Assembly (NCBI GenBank): GCA_937921865.1
Contig: CAKZWF010000041.1
Span: 1 to 62,401 of the forward strand
Length of the DNA: 62,401 nt
Direction of reading: 5' to 3'
Source: an uncultured Pseudomonadales bacterium
Lineage (GTDB): Bacteria; Pseudomonadota; Gammaproteobacteria; Pseudomonadales; Azotimanducaceae
The translations under genes were made by a program, and so were the position numbers. This document shows, one piece after another, positions 8,204-16,865 of the stretch. A model generated the notes under the pieces. The model had not been told where the DNA came from. It searched no databases and saw nothing but the letters and a program-made list of their open reading frames with translations. Each line of letters opens with the position of its first letter. Position 1 is the first letter of the stretch.

Positions 8204-8784
8204 CCCAGATTCAATTCGCACGAGGCCACGGCAGCATAAAGCCGAGTGTCGCACAGCTGTTCGAGATTGTTTCGTGCCTGCGAACGCAATACCCCTTCAA
8301 GAGTAAATCCGAGACGTTGTGCAACGGCGATGCTGGCGAGATTGAGGTCATCGATGAACAGCTCGATTCGTGCCGCCGCCAGTTCGTCAAACGCGTATCG
8401 GGCAAGTCTCGCAGTAGCTTCGGTGATATATCCCTGGCCGGTGCAATCTGTGCGACACCAGTAACCAATTTCAAATCGCGGCACCTGCCAGTCGAGCCTC
8501 GGGTAACCGCTGGCGCCGACAATTTCGCCAGTGCCTTTGTCTTCAAGAATCACATCAAAACCTTCGGAGGCTGCAAATCTGCGTTCTGCTTCCACACAGA
8601 ACTGTGTCGTCTGGGCCAGCGTTGGTAACTGCTTCGCCCAGGGCATCCAGTCTTTGAGCTGCTCAAAAGAGGCAGTTATAGCGGTATTCAGCGCAGCGGC
8701 ATCCGCTGCACTCGGGATTCGCATGCACAGGCGTTGGCTCTCCAGAGTCTGCGGCAAGCGCAGGGGTCCGAGTGATTCAGTCAT
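8191..8784 (-). CDS. GNAT acetyltransferase (RimJ/RimL-like)
   Basis: A 197-residue protein with the acetyl-CoA-binding core of the RimJ/RimL subgroup: E-I-G-Y-W-C-R, then G-Q-G-Y-I-T-E-A-T (the variant R/Q-x-x-G-x-A loop), and the closing N-x-A-S-I-A-V-A-Q-R-L-G-F. It probably acetylates an amino group of a protein N-terminus or small molecule; the substrate cannot be read from sequence. I chose the ATG at 8784 because the longer frame upstream has no family resemblance. Its 3' end overlaps the convergent TPR lipoprotein gene by 13 bases. Confidence 0.8.
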   Translation of the reverse strand: MTESLGPLRLPQTLESQRLCMRIPSAADAAALNTAITASFEQLKDWMPWAKQLPTLAQTTQFCVEAERRFAASEGFDVILEDKGTGEIVGASGYPRLDWQVPRFEIGYWCRTDCTGQGYITEATARLARYAFDELAAARIELFIDDLNLASIAVAQRLGFTLEGVLRSQARNNLEQLCDTRLYAAVASCELNLGQPR

Positions 8785-8821
8785 AATTCTGGCTGCAGGT
8801 CTTTGCTCGTCATATACCAGC

Positions 8822-10027
8822 TCAGCGCAGCAGTTCCAGCCAGTGTCTGACGGGCACATCGGCTTGCGCACCCAGGTGCATCTGGCAGCCCACATTGGCA
8901 CTGACAATCACATCAGGGTTTTCGCGCTGCAGCGCTGACAGCTTACGGGTGCGCAGTTCGTCAGCCATTTCACTCTGCAGCAGTGAGTAGGTTCCCGCCG
9001 ATCCGCAACACAGGTGGCTGTCTTTAACCGGCAGCAGCTCATAGCCGGCCTGGTGCAACAGCGTCGTTACGCCGTCACCAAGCTGCTGGCCGTGCTGAAG
9101 CGTACAGGGCAGATGCACAGCGATCTGGTGGACGTCGTCCAGCTTGTCAAAATTGAGATCGAGCGACATAAGCAACTCGCTGACATCACAGATTTTTCGG
9201 ACCACATGCCGCGCAGTCGTTGCCAGCTCATCATCTGCATCCAGATACCGCTCATAGTCCTTCAGCGTGACCCCGCAGCCGCTGGCCGTGGAGACAATGG
9301 CAGAGACCTCATGAACATGTTGTCGAAGCGCTGCGAGATTGGCTCGAACCAGCTCGTTCGCTGCAGCTTCTTCGCCGAGGTGCATCGGCAGGCCACCACA
9401 ACAGGTTTCCTGCTCCGCGTAGATGACGGCAATGTTGTTGCGGGTTAACAGGTTATGCAACGCGGAGTTTACCTCGGGTGTCGCTACCTTCTGCACACAG
9501 CCCTGCAGAACCAGCACTGTGGCGCGCGGAGTTTCCGGGTTCGTCACAGCCTGCTGGCGTTTCGCCGCTGACGGCAGCTGATGACGAAGTTTCGCCGGCA
9601 ACAACCAGGCAAACGCACGACCCACTTGAGCCCAGCGCCGAAACCGCTGCGGATACGGTACAACGCGCATCAGCCAACCGCGAATAAGTCGTTCGAACAG
9701 CCCTCGATCCGAATGGCGGGTCTGAAAATCCCGTGCCACCTCGAGCAACTCACCATATTCCACACCACTCGGGCAGGTGGTCTCACAGGCACGACAGGTC
9801 AGGCAGCGATCCAGATGATGACCGGCAACCGGATCTACCGTTTGCGTTTCCAGCATCTCCTTCATCAGATAGATGCGCCCACGCGGGCCATCCAGCTCAT
9901 CGCCAACAACCTGGTAGGTTGGACAGGTCGCATTGCAGAAGCCACAGTGCACGCAGCTGCGCAGAATGTCTTCAGCACGACGACCTTTCGGGGTTAGACG
10001 ATACTGCTCAGGCAGCGCTGTCTGCAT
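8822..10027 (-). CDS. glcF: Glycolate oxidase iron-sulfur subunit GlcF
   Basis: A 401-residue protein with two 4Fe-4S clusters in the N-terminal part (C-V-H-C-G-F-C-x-x-x-C-P and C-L-T-C-R-A-C-E-T-T-C-P) and two C-terminal CCG domains (C-C-G-G-L-P-M-H and H-L-C-C-G-S-A-G-T-Y). GlcF passes electrons from the FAD subunits GlcD/GlcE to the respiratory chain during oxidation of glycolate to glyoxylate. The ATG at 10027 lies inside the end of glcE (20-base overlap), a usual arrangement that implies coupling. It is the last gene of glcDEF. Confidence 0.95.
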   Translation of the reverse strand: MQTALPEQYRLTPKGRRAEDILRSCVHCGFCNATCPTYQVVGDELDGPRGRIYLMKEMLETQTVDPVAGHHLDRCLTCRACETTCPSGVEYGELLEVARDFQTRHSDRGLFERLIRGWLMRVVPYPQRFRRWAQVGRAFAWLLPAKLRHQLPSAAKRQQAVTNPETPRATVLVLQGCVQKVATPEVNSALHNLLTRNNIAVIYAEQETCCGGLPMHLGEEAAANELVRANLAALRQHVHEVSAIVSTASGCGVTLKDYERYLDADDELATTARHVVRKICDVSELLMSLDLNFDKLDDVHQIAVHLPCTLQHGQQLGDGVTTLLHQAGYELLPVKDSHLCCGSAGTYSLLQSEMADELRTRKLSALQRENPDVIVSANVGCQMHLGAQADVPVRHWLELLR

Positions 10028-11087
10028 GACCGAGCTCCGGGTTGAAGAGTTGTTGAGGATCAAAAGCCCTGCGCAGGCGCTGCTGATAGTCGCCCAGCAG
10101 CATGTTTCCACCCGGACGCTGACACTGGGCTCGGGCGAAGCGATGATCAAATGGCAGCCAGTCGGAAGTCGGTTCTGAAGCGGATTCCTTCTGGAACTGC
10201 CAGCGCTGCGCTCCCGCCCATTCAATCAGGCCATCCCAGTTTTCCGGCAGCGGCTGTGCAGGCGCGACACGCTGGCGCAGCAGCGTACCCTCGCTCTGAA
10301 AAAATGGATGCTGGTGATTATCGATGCGGGACCAGAAGTCTGCATCAGAGGAAGATTCACCACCGAGCTTGGCGACCGCACTGCGCACAGCACTCTCAGC
10401 ACCCTGAAGACGTACCCACAGCCTGTTATCGAGATGGCACAGCCCGCTGATTGGAAGAGACTGTCGCGCCCAGGCCCGCATCTGCACCAGCGCATCCGCT
10501 GCCGACATCGCCAACACCTGCGTTTGTTGCATCCTGGGTGCGGGTATTACCCGGAAACTGATATCCAGCAACACGCCGAGCGTGCCGAATGCACCTGCCT
10601 GCAATCGGGAAACATCGTAGCCGGCGACATTTTTCACAACGCTGCCGCCAAAGCGCAGCAGTTCGCCCAGACCATTGATCAGCCTGACGCCGAGAACTGC
10701 GTCGCGCAGACTTCCCTTCCAGGGCCGGCTGGATCCGGATAACCCGGCAGCCAGCGCACCACCCAAGGTACCCTGGTCACGAAACGCTGGCGGTTCAAAA
10801 GGCAGCAGCTGATCTTCACGCTGCAGAGTCTGCCTGATGTCCTTAAGCGAAGTACCCGCTCGCGCAGTGATCACGAGTTCGTCGGGGCGGTATTCAATGA
10901 TGCCCAGGTGTTCGGCGACATTCAGCAACCGCCCACCGCTGCCTGCAGCACCAGCGGACACGTCTGGCAACAGGAACGATTTACTCCCCGAACCGACAAT
11001 AGAAATGGCCTGTGCATCGGCAGCCGCCTGGGCAACCGCGGCGATGAGAACTTCTGTCTGATCGCGATCCATGCTGTGAACTTTCAA
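10008..11087 (-). CDS. glcE: Glycolate oxidase FAD-binding subunit GlcE
   Basis: A 359-residue FAD-binding protein of the PCMH fold, shorter than GlcD. It shows D-E-L-V-I-T-A-R-A-G-T-S-L, G-T-L-G-G-A-L-A-A-G-L-S-G and the G-S-V-V-K-N-V-A-G-Y-D-V-S-R motif characteristic of GlcE. It forms the membrane-associated glycolate oxidase with GlcD and GlcF. The start overlaps the glcD stop codon by four bases; an in-frame ATG five codons further in (11072) is an alternative. The C-terminal F-N-P-E-L-G-H ending is usual for the family. Confidence 0.94.
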   Translation of the reverse strand: MKVHSMDRDQTEVLIAAVAQAAADAQAISIVGSGSKSFLLPDVSAGAAGSGGRLLNVAEHLGIIEYRPDELVITARAGTSLKDIRQTLQREDQLLPFEPPAFRDQGTLGGALAAGLSGSSRPWKGSLRDAVLGVRLINGLGELLRFGGSVVKNVAGYDVSRLQAGAFGTLGVLLDISFRVIPAPRMQQTQVLAMSAADALVQMRAWARQSLPISGLCHLDNRLWVRLQGAESAVRSAVAKLGGESSSDADFWSRIDNHQHPFFQSEGTLLRQRVAPAQPLPENWDGLIEWAGAQRWQFQKESASEPTSDWLPFDHRFARAQCQRPGGNMLLGDYQQRLRRAFDPQQLFNPELGHADSAA

Positions 11088-12538
11088 AAACGTTCGAGAC
11101 CGGCGAAGGGCGCCCGGCCGCCGTGAACGTGCATACCCCCTACTTCCGCGCAGCGTGCCAGGGTTGGTACGCCCTTGCCGGGATTGAGCAGACCGGGCGG
11201 ATCAAATACCGCTTTCACCCGAAAAAACTGCTCAAGTTCCGGATCCGCAAACTGCGCACACATCTGATCGAGTTTTTCGATGCCAACACCATGTTCACCG
11301 GTCACAGTGCCGCCCGCCTCCACACAGATTTCCAGAATCCGTCCGCCCATGAGTTCAGCCTTTTCCAGCTCACCGGGCACATTGGCATCATAGAGAATCA
11401 ACGGGTGCAGATTGCCGTCGCCGGCATGAAAGACATTGGCCACCCGCAGCCCGTAATGGTCTGACAGCTGATTGATCTGCTCCAGCACCGTGGCCAGCTG
11501 ATGCCGTGGAATAGTGCCATCCATACAATAGTAGTCAGGGGACAGGCGCCCCACAGCAGGGAACGCCGCTTTGCGGCCGGCCCACAGGCGTGCCTGATCG
11601 GCAGGTGCTTCGGCGCTGACCAGCGATATCGCTTCGTGCGCTTGCGCAATCCTTTTCACCAGTTCAGCGTCAGCGGCCACCTCCTCCGCCACGCCATCCA
11701 ATTCACACAAAAGTATGGCTTTGGCGCCGAGCGGATAACCAGCGTGCACAAACGCCTCCGCCGCTTCAATTGCCAGTTCATCCATCATTTCCAGACCTGC
11801 CGGGATCAACCCCGAGGCTATGATTGCGCTGACCGATTCAGCCGCCCGGGAGACCTGCTCAAAAGCCATCAACAACACCTGTTTCACCGGCGGCTGAGGC
11901 AGCAGCTTGACCCAGATCTCCGTCACCACGCCGAGCATGCCTTCTGAGCCGCAGGTGAGCGCAAGCAGATCGTAGCCTTCCGGGTCTCCACCGGGGCCAC
12001 CCAGCAGCAGTTCATCGCCCTCGATGGTCTGCAGTTTGACCCCGAGAATGTTGTGCACAGTGAGTCCGTATTTGAGGCAATGCACACCACCAGCGTTCTC
12101 CGCAACGTTGCCACCAATCGAACAGGCAATCTGCGAGGATGGATCGGGCGCATAGTAGAGACCGTGCTCGGCCACCGCTTCGGTGATCGCCAGATTACGA
12201 ACGCCGGGCTGAACCCTGGCAGCCATGTTGTCCAGATCGATTTCGAGGATCTTGTTGAGGCGCGACAGTCCGATCACTACCCCGTCCGCAATCGGGCGCG
12301 CCCCTCCGGAGAGTCCGGTGCCAGCCCCTCGGGGAACAACGGCAACCTGCTGTTCCAGGCAGGCGGCCAGTATCTGTTTGATCTGGGTTTCCGATTCCGG
12401 CAGAACCACCAGCCCGGGGATCTCACGCACAGCGGTCAGACCGTCGCACTCGTAAGGTTTTAGCGCCGCCGGGTCGGTGATCAGACATCGCCGAGGCAGC
12501 AGACTGGTCAGCTGTTTTTGAAGTTTCGCAAGGGCCAT
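11084..12538 (-). CDS. glcD: Glycolate oxidase catalytic subunit GlcD
   Basis: A 484-residue FAD-linked oxidase. The PCMH FAD-binding domain has V-V-P-R-G-A-G-T-G-L-S-G-G-A and C-S-I-G-G-N-V-A-E-N-A-G-G; the C-terminal substrate domain has H-A-G-D-G-N-L-H-P and G-T-V-T-G-E-H-G-V-G. It oxidises glycolate (and often D-lactate) to the 2-oxo acid. As first gene of glcDEF it lets the cell use glycolate, a common phytoplankton exudate, which suits a marine habitat. No GlcC-type regulator gene is next to it. The gene starts just after the terminator of the outer-membrane-barrel gene. Confidence 0.95.
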   Translation of the reverse strand: MALAKLQKQLTSLLPRRCLITDPAALKPYECDGLTAVREIPGLVVLPESETQIKQILAACLEQQVAVVPRGAGTGLSGGARPIADGVVIGLSRLNKILEIDLDNMAARVQPGVRNLAITEAVAEHGLYYAPDPSSQIACSIGGNVAENAGGVHCLKYGLTVHNILGVKLQTIEGDELLLGGPGGDPEGYDLLALTCGSEGMLGVVTEIWVKLLPQPPVKQVLLMAFEQVSRAAESVSAIIASGLIPAGLEMMDELAIEAAEAFVHAGYPLGAKAILLCELDGVAEEVAADAELVKRIAQAHEAISLVSAEAPADQARLWAGRKAAFPAVGRLSPDYYCMDGTIPRHQLATVLEQINQLSDHYGLRVANVFHAGDGNLHPLILYDANVPGELEKAELMGGRILEICVEAGGTVTGEHGVGIEKLDQMCAQFADPELEQFFRVKAVFDPPGLLNPGKGVPTLARCAEVGGMHVHGGRAPFAGLERF

Positions 12539-12562
12539 GGAGGCTGAGTATACCCAAACAAA

Positions 12563-12582
12563 ACGGGCGCCTGGGCGCCCGT
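12563..12582 (-). terminator. Rho-independent terminator of the outer-membrane-barrel gene
   Basis: On the minus strand a perfect 9-bp GC-rich stem (ACGGGCGCC paired with GGCGCCCGT, 2-base spacer) is followed by TTTTGTTT. It lies 27 bases after the stop codon of the 12609-13373 gene and just before glcD. Confidence 0.85.
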
Positions 12583-12608
12583 ACCTCAGCTGTGCAGTTC
12601 GGAGCGGT

Positions 12609-13373
12609 TTAGAAGTGGTAGTTCAGCGCCATATAGGGTCCACTGATATCGATACCGGTCTTATCAAAGTCATCTACGTCGTCGATGTCCAGGCTGAGCA
12701 GGCGCCAGCCCATCTCAGCACCGAGACCAATGGGAGATTCCCAGCCGATCTGAGCATTGGCATCAATCAGGTTGTTGTCGCTGTAGCCCATGCCCGACAC
12801 CTCAGCGCCCATCCAGAAACCGCTCAGCGGCAGGTCCGCCCGGGCGCGTCCATAGAGCAGAGGCACTACGGCGGTGAATTCTGCTTCGGAGAAGCTGATA
12901 TCGGAGACCAGCTCGAATTTACCATCCATGTAGCGTGCCCCCAGACCGAGGTCGAGCGACATGTAGTTATCAAGCAACTCGTAATAAAGCATCGCGTCGC
13001 CCTGCATCATGTCGACGTTGGTACCGATAGCGGTACCGGCAGGGAAGATCACGTCATTGAATTCGATGGACCGTGACAGTGTGCTGTCAGCGTCGACGTC
13101 GAAATCCACGTAGCTGAACCGCACATTTGGCAGGAATGACATGGGATGTTCGGCCGCCAGGTAAAACATGTTGTTGAAATCGTCATCGAGGCCGAGATCG
13201 TCTTCAACATCAATCTCTGTTACACCGGAGCGGATATCTCCAGAATAATTCTGCTGCCAACTGCCAGCGCCAGCGTACACACCCAAAATGGTATCAGCAC
13301 TCGCAGCAGGAGCCAGCATGATGCCGACGCTCAGCGCCGCCGTACACGCGCCCCGGATGATTTTCAAAGCCAT
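12609..13373 (-). CDS. TIGR04219-type outer membrane beta-barrel protein
   Basis: A 254-residue protein with a signal peptide (A-P-A-A-S-A-D at about residue 26) and alternating aromatic/polar strands ending in N-Y-H-F. The C-terminal phenylalanine is the usual BAM-recognition residue. The segment G-V-Y-A-G-A-G-x-W followed by an E-x-D-V-x-D-D-L-G-L-D-D stretch is typical of the TIGR04219 group; the function of that group is unknown. The ATG at 13373 is chosen because GGGAGG lies seven bases upstream. It is monocistronic: it has its own promoter region and the terminator at 12563-12582. Confidence 0.8.
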   Translation of the reverse strand: MALKIIRGACTAALSVGIMLAPAASADTILGVYAGAGSWQQNYSGDIRSGVTEIDVEDDLGLDDDFNNMFYLAAEHPMSFLPNVRFSYVDFDVDADSTLSRSIEFNDVIFPAGTAIGTNVDMMQGDAMLYYELLDNYMSLDLGLGARYMDGKFELVSDISFSEAEFTAVVPLLYGRARADLPLSGFWMGAEVSGMGYSDNNLIDANAQIGWESPIGLGAEMGWRLLSLDIDDVDDFDKTGIDISGPYMALNYHF

Positions 13374-13416
13374 GGAAGCCTCCCTTTCGGTACTACACAA
13401 ACCCGATCAGAAAACC

Positions 13417-13422
13417 AGTATA
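13417..13422 (-). promoter_or_regulatory. Candidate -10 box (TATACT) of the barrel gene
   Basis: On the minus strand TATACT sits about 45 bases upstream of the barrel-protein start, in the divergent gap with the RidA-like gene. No good -35 match is visible at 17 bases, so the call rests on the -10 hexamer and position alone. Confidence 0.35.
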
Positions 13423-13514
13423 GAAACCGACGTTGCAGCAGATGTGACCAGACGCACAGATCCCACGTTTTCCGCTAAAGTGGCGCTGACCAAACAGCAT
13501 GGTGGGCAAATACC

Positions 13515-13994
13515 TTGGCAACGAACCCCGAACAGCGCTTAAAAGATCTCGGCTTGAGTCTGCCTGAGCCAATGCAGACAGCTAACCTGCCCTTCGAACT
13601 GATACGCGTCCACGGCGATCACGTCTATCTGTCCGGACACGTCCCTCTGGCGGCCGACGGCGGGCTGGCCAAACCGCTGGGTAAAGTAGGAGGTGCATTG
13701 AGTCTTGAGCAGGGACAGCAGGCGGCCCGACTGGTGGCGCTTGGTCTACTGGCAACAATCCGTCAGGCCGTTGGCAGCCTTGACCGTGTGGCAGGCTGGT
13801 TGAAACTGTTCGGCATGGTCAATGCAGCACCGGGTTTCAACAATCTGCCTGCAGTGATCAACGGCGCCTCTGAGCTGATTCTCGACGTCTTTGGTGAGAC
13901 GATCGGCCAGCACACCCGTTCTGCGGTCGGCATGGCGGAACTACCTTTCGATGTCCCTGTAGAGATTGAAGCTGAACTGCTGCTCAACAAGTAG
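13515..13994 (+). CDS. RidA-like (YjgF/YER057c/UK114) family protein
   Basis: A 159-residue protein of the longer RidA-related subgroup (YjgF_endoribonc type). It has V-Y-L-S-G-H-V-P near residue 37, G-L-L-A-T-I-R-Q-A-V-G-S-L-D-R-V in the helix, the N-A-A-P-G-F segment, and H-T-R-S-A-V-G-M-A-E-L-P near the end. RidA proteins hydrolyse reactive enamine/imine intermediates; the arginine in H-T-R-S-A-V-G is the expected active-site arginine. Whether this subgroup has that activity is not known. The start codon is TTG with GGTGGG eight bases upstream; no in-frame ATG is close. Confidence 0.85.
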   Translation: MATNPEQRLKDLGLSLPEPMQTANLPFELIRVHGDHVYLSGHVPLAADGGLAKPLGKVGGALSLEQGQQAARLVALGLLATIRQAVGSLDRVAGWLKLFGMVNAAPGFNNLPAVINGASELILDVFGETIGQHTRSAVGMAELPFDVPVEIEAELLLNK

Positions 13995-14112
13995 TGTAAG
14001 CGAACAGCTGGCTTCTCCGCCCCGGTGATCGCCCCGCTAGAACAGATTCCCGAAGGCACTTTCACAATCGACAATGTCATCGCGGAACCTGCTCACTCGC
14101 ACCGGGAGCGCC

Positions 14113-14220
14113 GTGGCGTGATCAAATAGGGCGGCGTGAATAAATAGGGCGGCGTGAACAAAAAGAGCGGTGCGAGCAAATGGCGCGGCGTCAACAAATA
14201 GCGCGGCGCAAGCCAATCGA
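14113..14220. repeat. Six degenerate 18-bp tandem units
   Basis: Six consecutive 18-base units begin at 14113, 14131, 14149, 14167, 14185 and 14203, with a rough consensus GCGGCGTGAACAAATAGG. Neighbouring units differ at two to six positions, so the array is old or recombining. It fills most of the 240-base gap between the convergent RidA-like and nitronate-monooxygenase-like genes. The same 18-bp period appears at 18695 and 62301. Confidence 0.85.
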
Positions 14221-14233
14221 CCAGCTTAGCCGT

Positions 14234-15175
14234 TCAACCTGTGATGTAGCGTTTCGACAGGCTGCCAAGCGTGTCAAAAAACTCTTCGCGGATCTCAGCA
14301 AGAATTTTCGCTACCGGTTTGATCTCATCAATCCTGCCACACACCTGACCCGTCAACGCTATACTCGATTCCATATCACCACCAAAATAGAGATCCAGCG
14401 CGCTGCCGAATTCGGCCATGGCATTGCGCTCGGTGTCGTATTCGAGACCACTGGTTTTCTCAGTCCGCAGAGCCCTTAACGCCGGGGACTGATGTCGGTT
14501 CAGAAACACGGTATCGGTTTCTTTCGCCTTCAATATCGCGTTCTTCCAGTTGTCGTGCACCGGCGACTCGGCTGCCGAAACCATTCGAGTACCAAGCTGG
14601 ATTGCTTCGGCACCCAGCGCAAAAGCAGCCGCCATGGAAGAACCATCAACAAAACCACCGGCTGCAATGATCGGCACATCAACTTTTGAGCGGACCAGAG
14701 GCAGCAGGACCATGGTTGCCACGTCGCGCGGATTCTTGAAACCGCCGCCTTCACCGCCTTCCACGACAAGCCCATCGACGCCACATTCCACCGCCTTCAG
14801 CGCTGCGCCCAGACTGGGCACTACATGGAAAACGGTCAGACCCGCCGACTTCAGCGTTTCTGTGTAGCGCTCCGGGTTGCCTGCAGAAGTGGTAACGAAC
14901 CGCACGCCCTGATCGATCACGAACTGAACGATGTCAGGATCCCGAACGAACGCCTGGGCAATATTCACCCCGAACGGTTTATCCGTAAGGGTCCGCATCT
15001 TTTTGATTTCTTCACGTATCGCGTCGAGTTCCCCGGAAGAAGTTTCGATGATGCCGAGCCCACCCGCTTCCGAAACAGCACAGGCAAGCTGAGAGCGTGC
15101 TATCCAGCCCATCGGTGCCTGGACAACAGGAATTTCCACACCGAGCAGTTCGGTCATTCGGTTTTTAAATTGCAT
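14234..15175 (-). CDS. Nitronate monooxygenase / FabK-like flavoprotein
   Basis: A 313-residue FMN TIM-barrel protein. It has P-V-V-Q-A-P-M-G-W at the N-terminus, G-V-N-I after strand 2, G-x-E-G-G-G-F in the middle, and the FMN-phosphate motif A-A-G-G-F-V-D-G followed by A-L-G-A-E-A-I-Q-L-G-T. This matches the 2-nitropropane dioxygenase/nitronate monooxygenase superfamily, which also contains enoyl-ACP reductase FabK. Reaction and substrate cannot be decided from sequence; amid acyl-CoA genes, an enoyl reductase-like or nitronate-detoxifying role are both possible. AGGA lies eight bases before the ATG. Confidence 0.82.
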   Translation of the reverse strand: MQFKNRMTELLGVEIPVVQAPMGWIARSQLACAVSEAGGLGIIETSSGELDAIREEIKKMRTLTDKPFGVNIAQAFVRDPDIVQFVIDQGVRFVTTSAGNPERYTETLKSAGLTVFHVVPSLGAALKAVECGVDGLVVEGGEGGGFKNPRDVATMVLLPLVRSKVDVPIIAAGGFVDGSSMAAAFALGAEAIQLGTRMVSAAESPVHDNWKNAILKAKETDTVFLNRHQSPALRALRTEKTSGLEYDTERNAMAEFGSALDLYFGGDMESSIALTGQVCGRIDEIKPVAKILAEIREEFFDTLGSLSKRYITG

Positions 15176-15195
15176 GGTTGTTTCCTATGACGTCG

Positions 15196-15975
15196 TTAAA
15201 GAGGTACCGGGAGTTCCAGGTACTGCTCGTACACCAGACTTTGATGGTCGCGCAATCGCTGCGTCATTGCGGCGTCCAGATCCGGGCCACGATTGTTGTA
15301 AACGTTTCTGATCATCGGCGCTGCAGGCAGCAGGTCTTCGGACAGAGGAGTTAACATATTTGCAAACGTTGCCCAGTAGATGTCTGCTGCGCTCAACTCA
15401 CTGCCGAGCAGATAGCGATTATTCTTCAGGCGCTCATCAAGCAGGCCTAAGATGCTGATCACCCGACCTTTGGCCATGGCCACGTCTGCGGGATTGAACC
15501 CGTACTTGCCAGCCAGTGAGTTGGTGACCTGAGGAGGAAAACCCTCTGTTGCTTCACCGCCCGCCGGATCATGGCTCAGACTTTGTTTAAGCATATGCAG
15601 GCGCAGGCACCAGCCGAAGCCCATTTCGCCACAGATTTCATGGGCAAGGCCAAACAGAAGGGCACGTTGGTCTGCAGCTTCGGGGATCAATGCCGGTTCT
15701 GGCGCAAGCCGCTCAGCAAGCAGAAGAATCTCCGCCCAGCCGGTTCTAAGCGGCTCGTTCTCATAAGCCACCACGGGGACACTGGAATTTCCAGCCCATG
15801 CAGCTATGGCGTTGTCTTCATCTTCACGCCGTTGCGCCGCATACTGACAATCGAGCGCTTTGACGTGGAAGATACCCTTGGCGGCTTCGGTCCAGGGGCT
15901 GGGGACGCCGCGCAGGCAGGCCATGCGCAGCCCACGGCCAGCTCGAGCATCAGCGATAGAGATGAATCGACTCAT
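15196..15975 (-). CDS. Glutathione S-transferase family protein
   Basis: A 259-residue protein with GST-like layout: a divergent thioredoxin-like N-terminal half (S-S-V-P-V-V-A-Y-E-N-E-P-L-R-T with the expected cis-proline) and an all-helical C-terminal half containing L-L-G-S-E-L-S-A-A-D-I-Y-W-A-T, the N-capping/hydrophobic-staple region of GSTs. The N-terminal catalytic residue is not obvious. It ends 20 bases before the flavoenzyme start on the same strand, so the two may be co-transcribed in a small detoxification unit (inference). Confidence 0.7.
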   Translation of the reverse strand: MSRFISIADARAGRGLRMACLRGVPSPWTEAAKGIFHVKALDCQYAAQRREDEDNAIAAWAGNSSVPVVAYENEPLRTGWAEILLLAERLAPEPALIPEAADQRALLFGLAHEICGEMGFGWCLRLHMLKQSLSHDPAGGEATEGFPPQVTNSLAGKYGFNPADVAMAKGRVISILGLLDERLKNNRYLLGSELSAADIYWATFANMLTPLSEDLLPAAPMIRNVYNNRGPDLDAAMTQRLRDHQSLVYEQYLELPVPL

Positions 15976-16010
15976 CTTGTACTCAAATCAGGACAGCTGC
16001 GCAGCCTAAC

Positions 16011-16865
16011 TCAGCTGCCCGTAGACGTGTAGTGGCGGATCCCCAGCGACCAGCCGAGCAGTGCCACGGCGAAGAACCCATAACCTGCCAACGGCGCGCA
16101 GACCTGGAATATCAGACTGCTGCCTAACGGATCGGCAATGCCAAGGATGGCAAGCGAAGGGAAATAGCTGATGCAGCCAAGAGGCACCACATAGGTAAAA
16201 AATCCACGGAACCAACCACGATAGATCGCCAGCGGATACTGGGCGGTCTCGACCCCACCATAGGTCAGAGTATTCATCATCTCCAGAGATTCTGTGGTCC
16301 AGAACGAAATCGTCGCCTGGAAGATGAATAACGCATAGAAGAAAACCACACCGCTGATCAGCGTGAACAGCAACAGCAGCACCTTGCCGATGTTCCAGTC
16401 GATGTCGAGCATCCAGATTGCCCAGGCCAGCACCGCCAGACCCTGACTCAGCCGGCCAATTCTCTGCAGCTGAAACTCGTGCCCGGCCAGCTGCAGTACC
16501 GTGCTGCGCGGTCGCAGCAGCAGCCGGTCAAAGTTGCCGGTTTTGACGAATTCTTTACCGAACACGTCGAAGCCTCTGGCCAGAGCTTCTGAAATCGGGA
16601 ACGCACAGTTCACCAGCCCATACAGGAACGCGACCTGAGGCAGCGTCCACTGACCCAGGGAACCAAAACGCTCAAACAACGCCCAGATGCCGACGGCTTC
16701 CACCACTGAGGTGACAAAACCGCCGAATGCAGTCAGCGTAAAAGACAGCCGATATTGCAGCTGAGCCCGTATCGACTGGCTGACCAGACGGCCGTACAGC
16801 CAAAGGCTTTCAGCCACGGTGCCGCGCCGGCCTTTGCGCAGCAGGGGCAACGACCGCTCAGCCAC
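16011..16865 (-). CDS. ABC-2 type permease (third gene of exporter)
   Basis: A 284-residue membrane protein with about six hydrophobic segments. It belongs to the ABC2_membrane_6-like permeases found in trios with a second permease and an ATPase of the COG4586 type: it shows F-V-K-T-G-N-F-D-R-L-L-L-R-P near residue 95 and a conserved Y-P-L-x-I-Y-R-G-W segment. Substrate is unknown. It overlaps the preceding permease gene by eight bases and closes the operon. Confidence 0.85.
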   Translation of the reverse strand: MAERSLPLLRKGRRGTVAESLWLYGRLVSQSIRAQLQYRLSFTLTAFGGFVTSVVEAVGIWALFERFGSLGQWTLPQVAFLYGLVNCAFPISEALARGFDVFGKEFVKTGNFDRLLLRPRSTVLQLAGHEFQLQRIGRLSQGLAVLAWAIWMLDIDWNIGKVLLLLFTLISGVVFFYALFIFQATISFWTTESLEMMNTLTYGGVETAQYPLAIYRGWFRGFFTYVVPLGCISYFPSLAILGIADPLGSSLIFQVCAPLAGYGFFAVALLGWSLGIRHYTSTGS

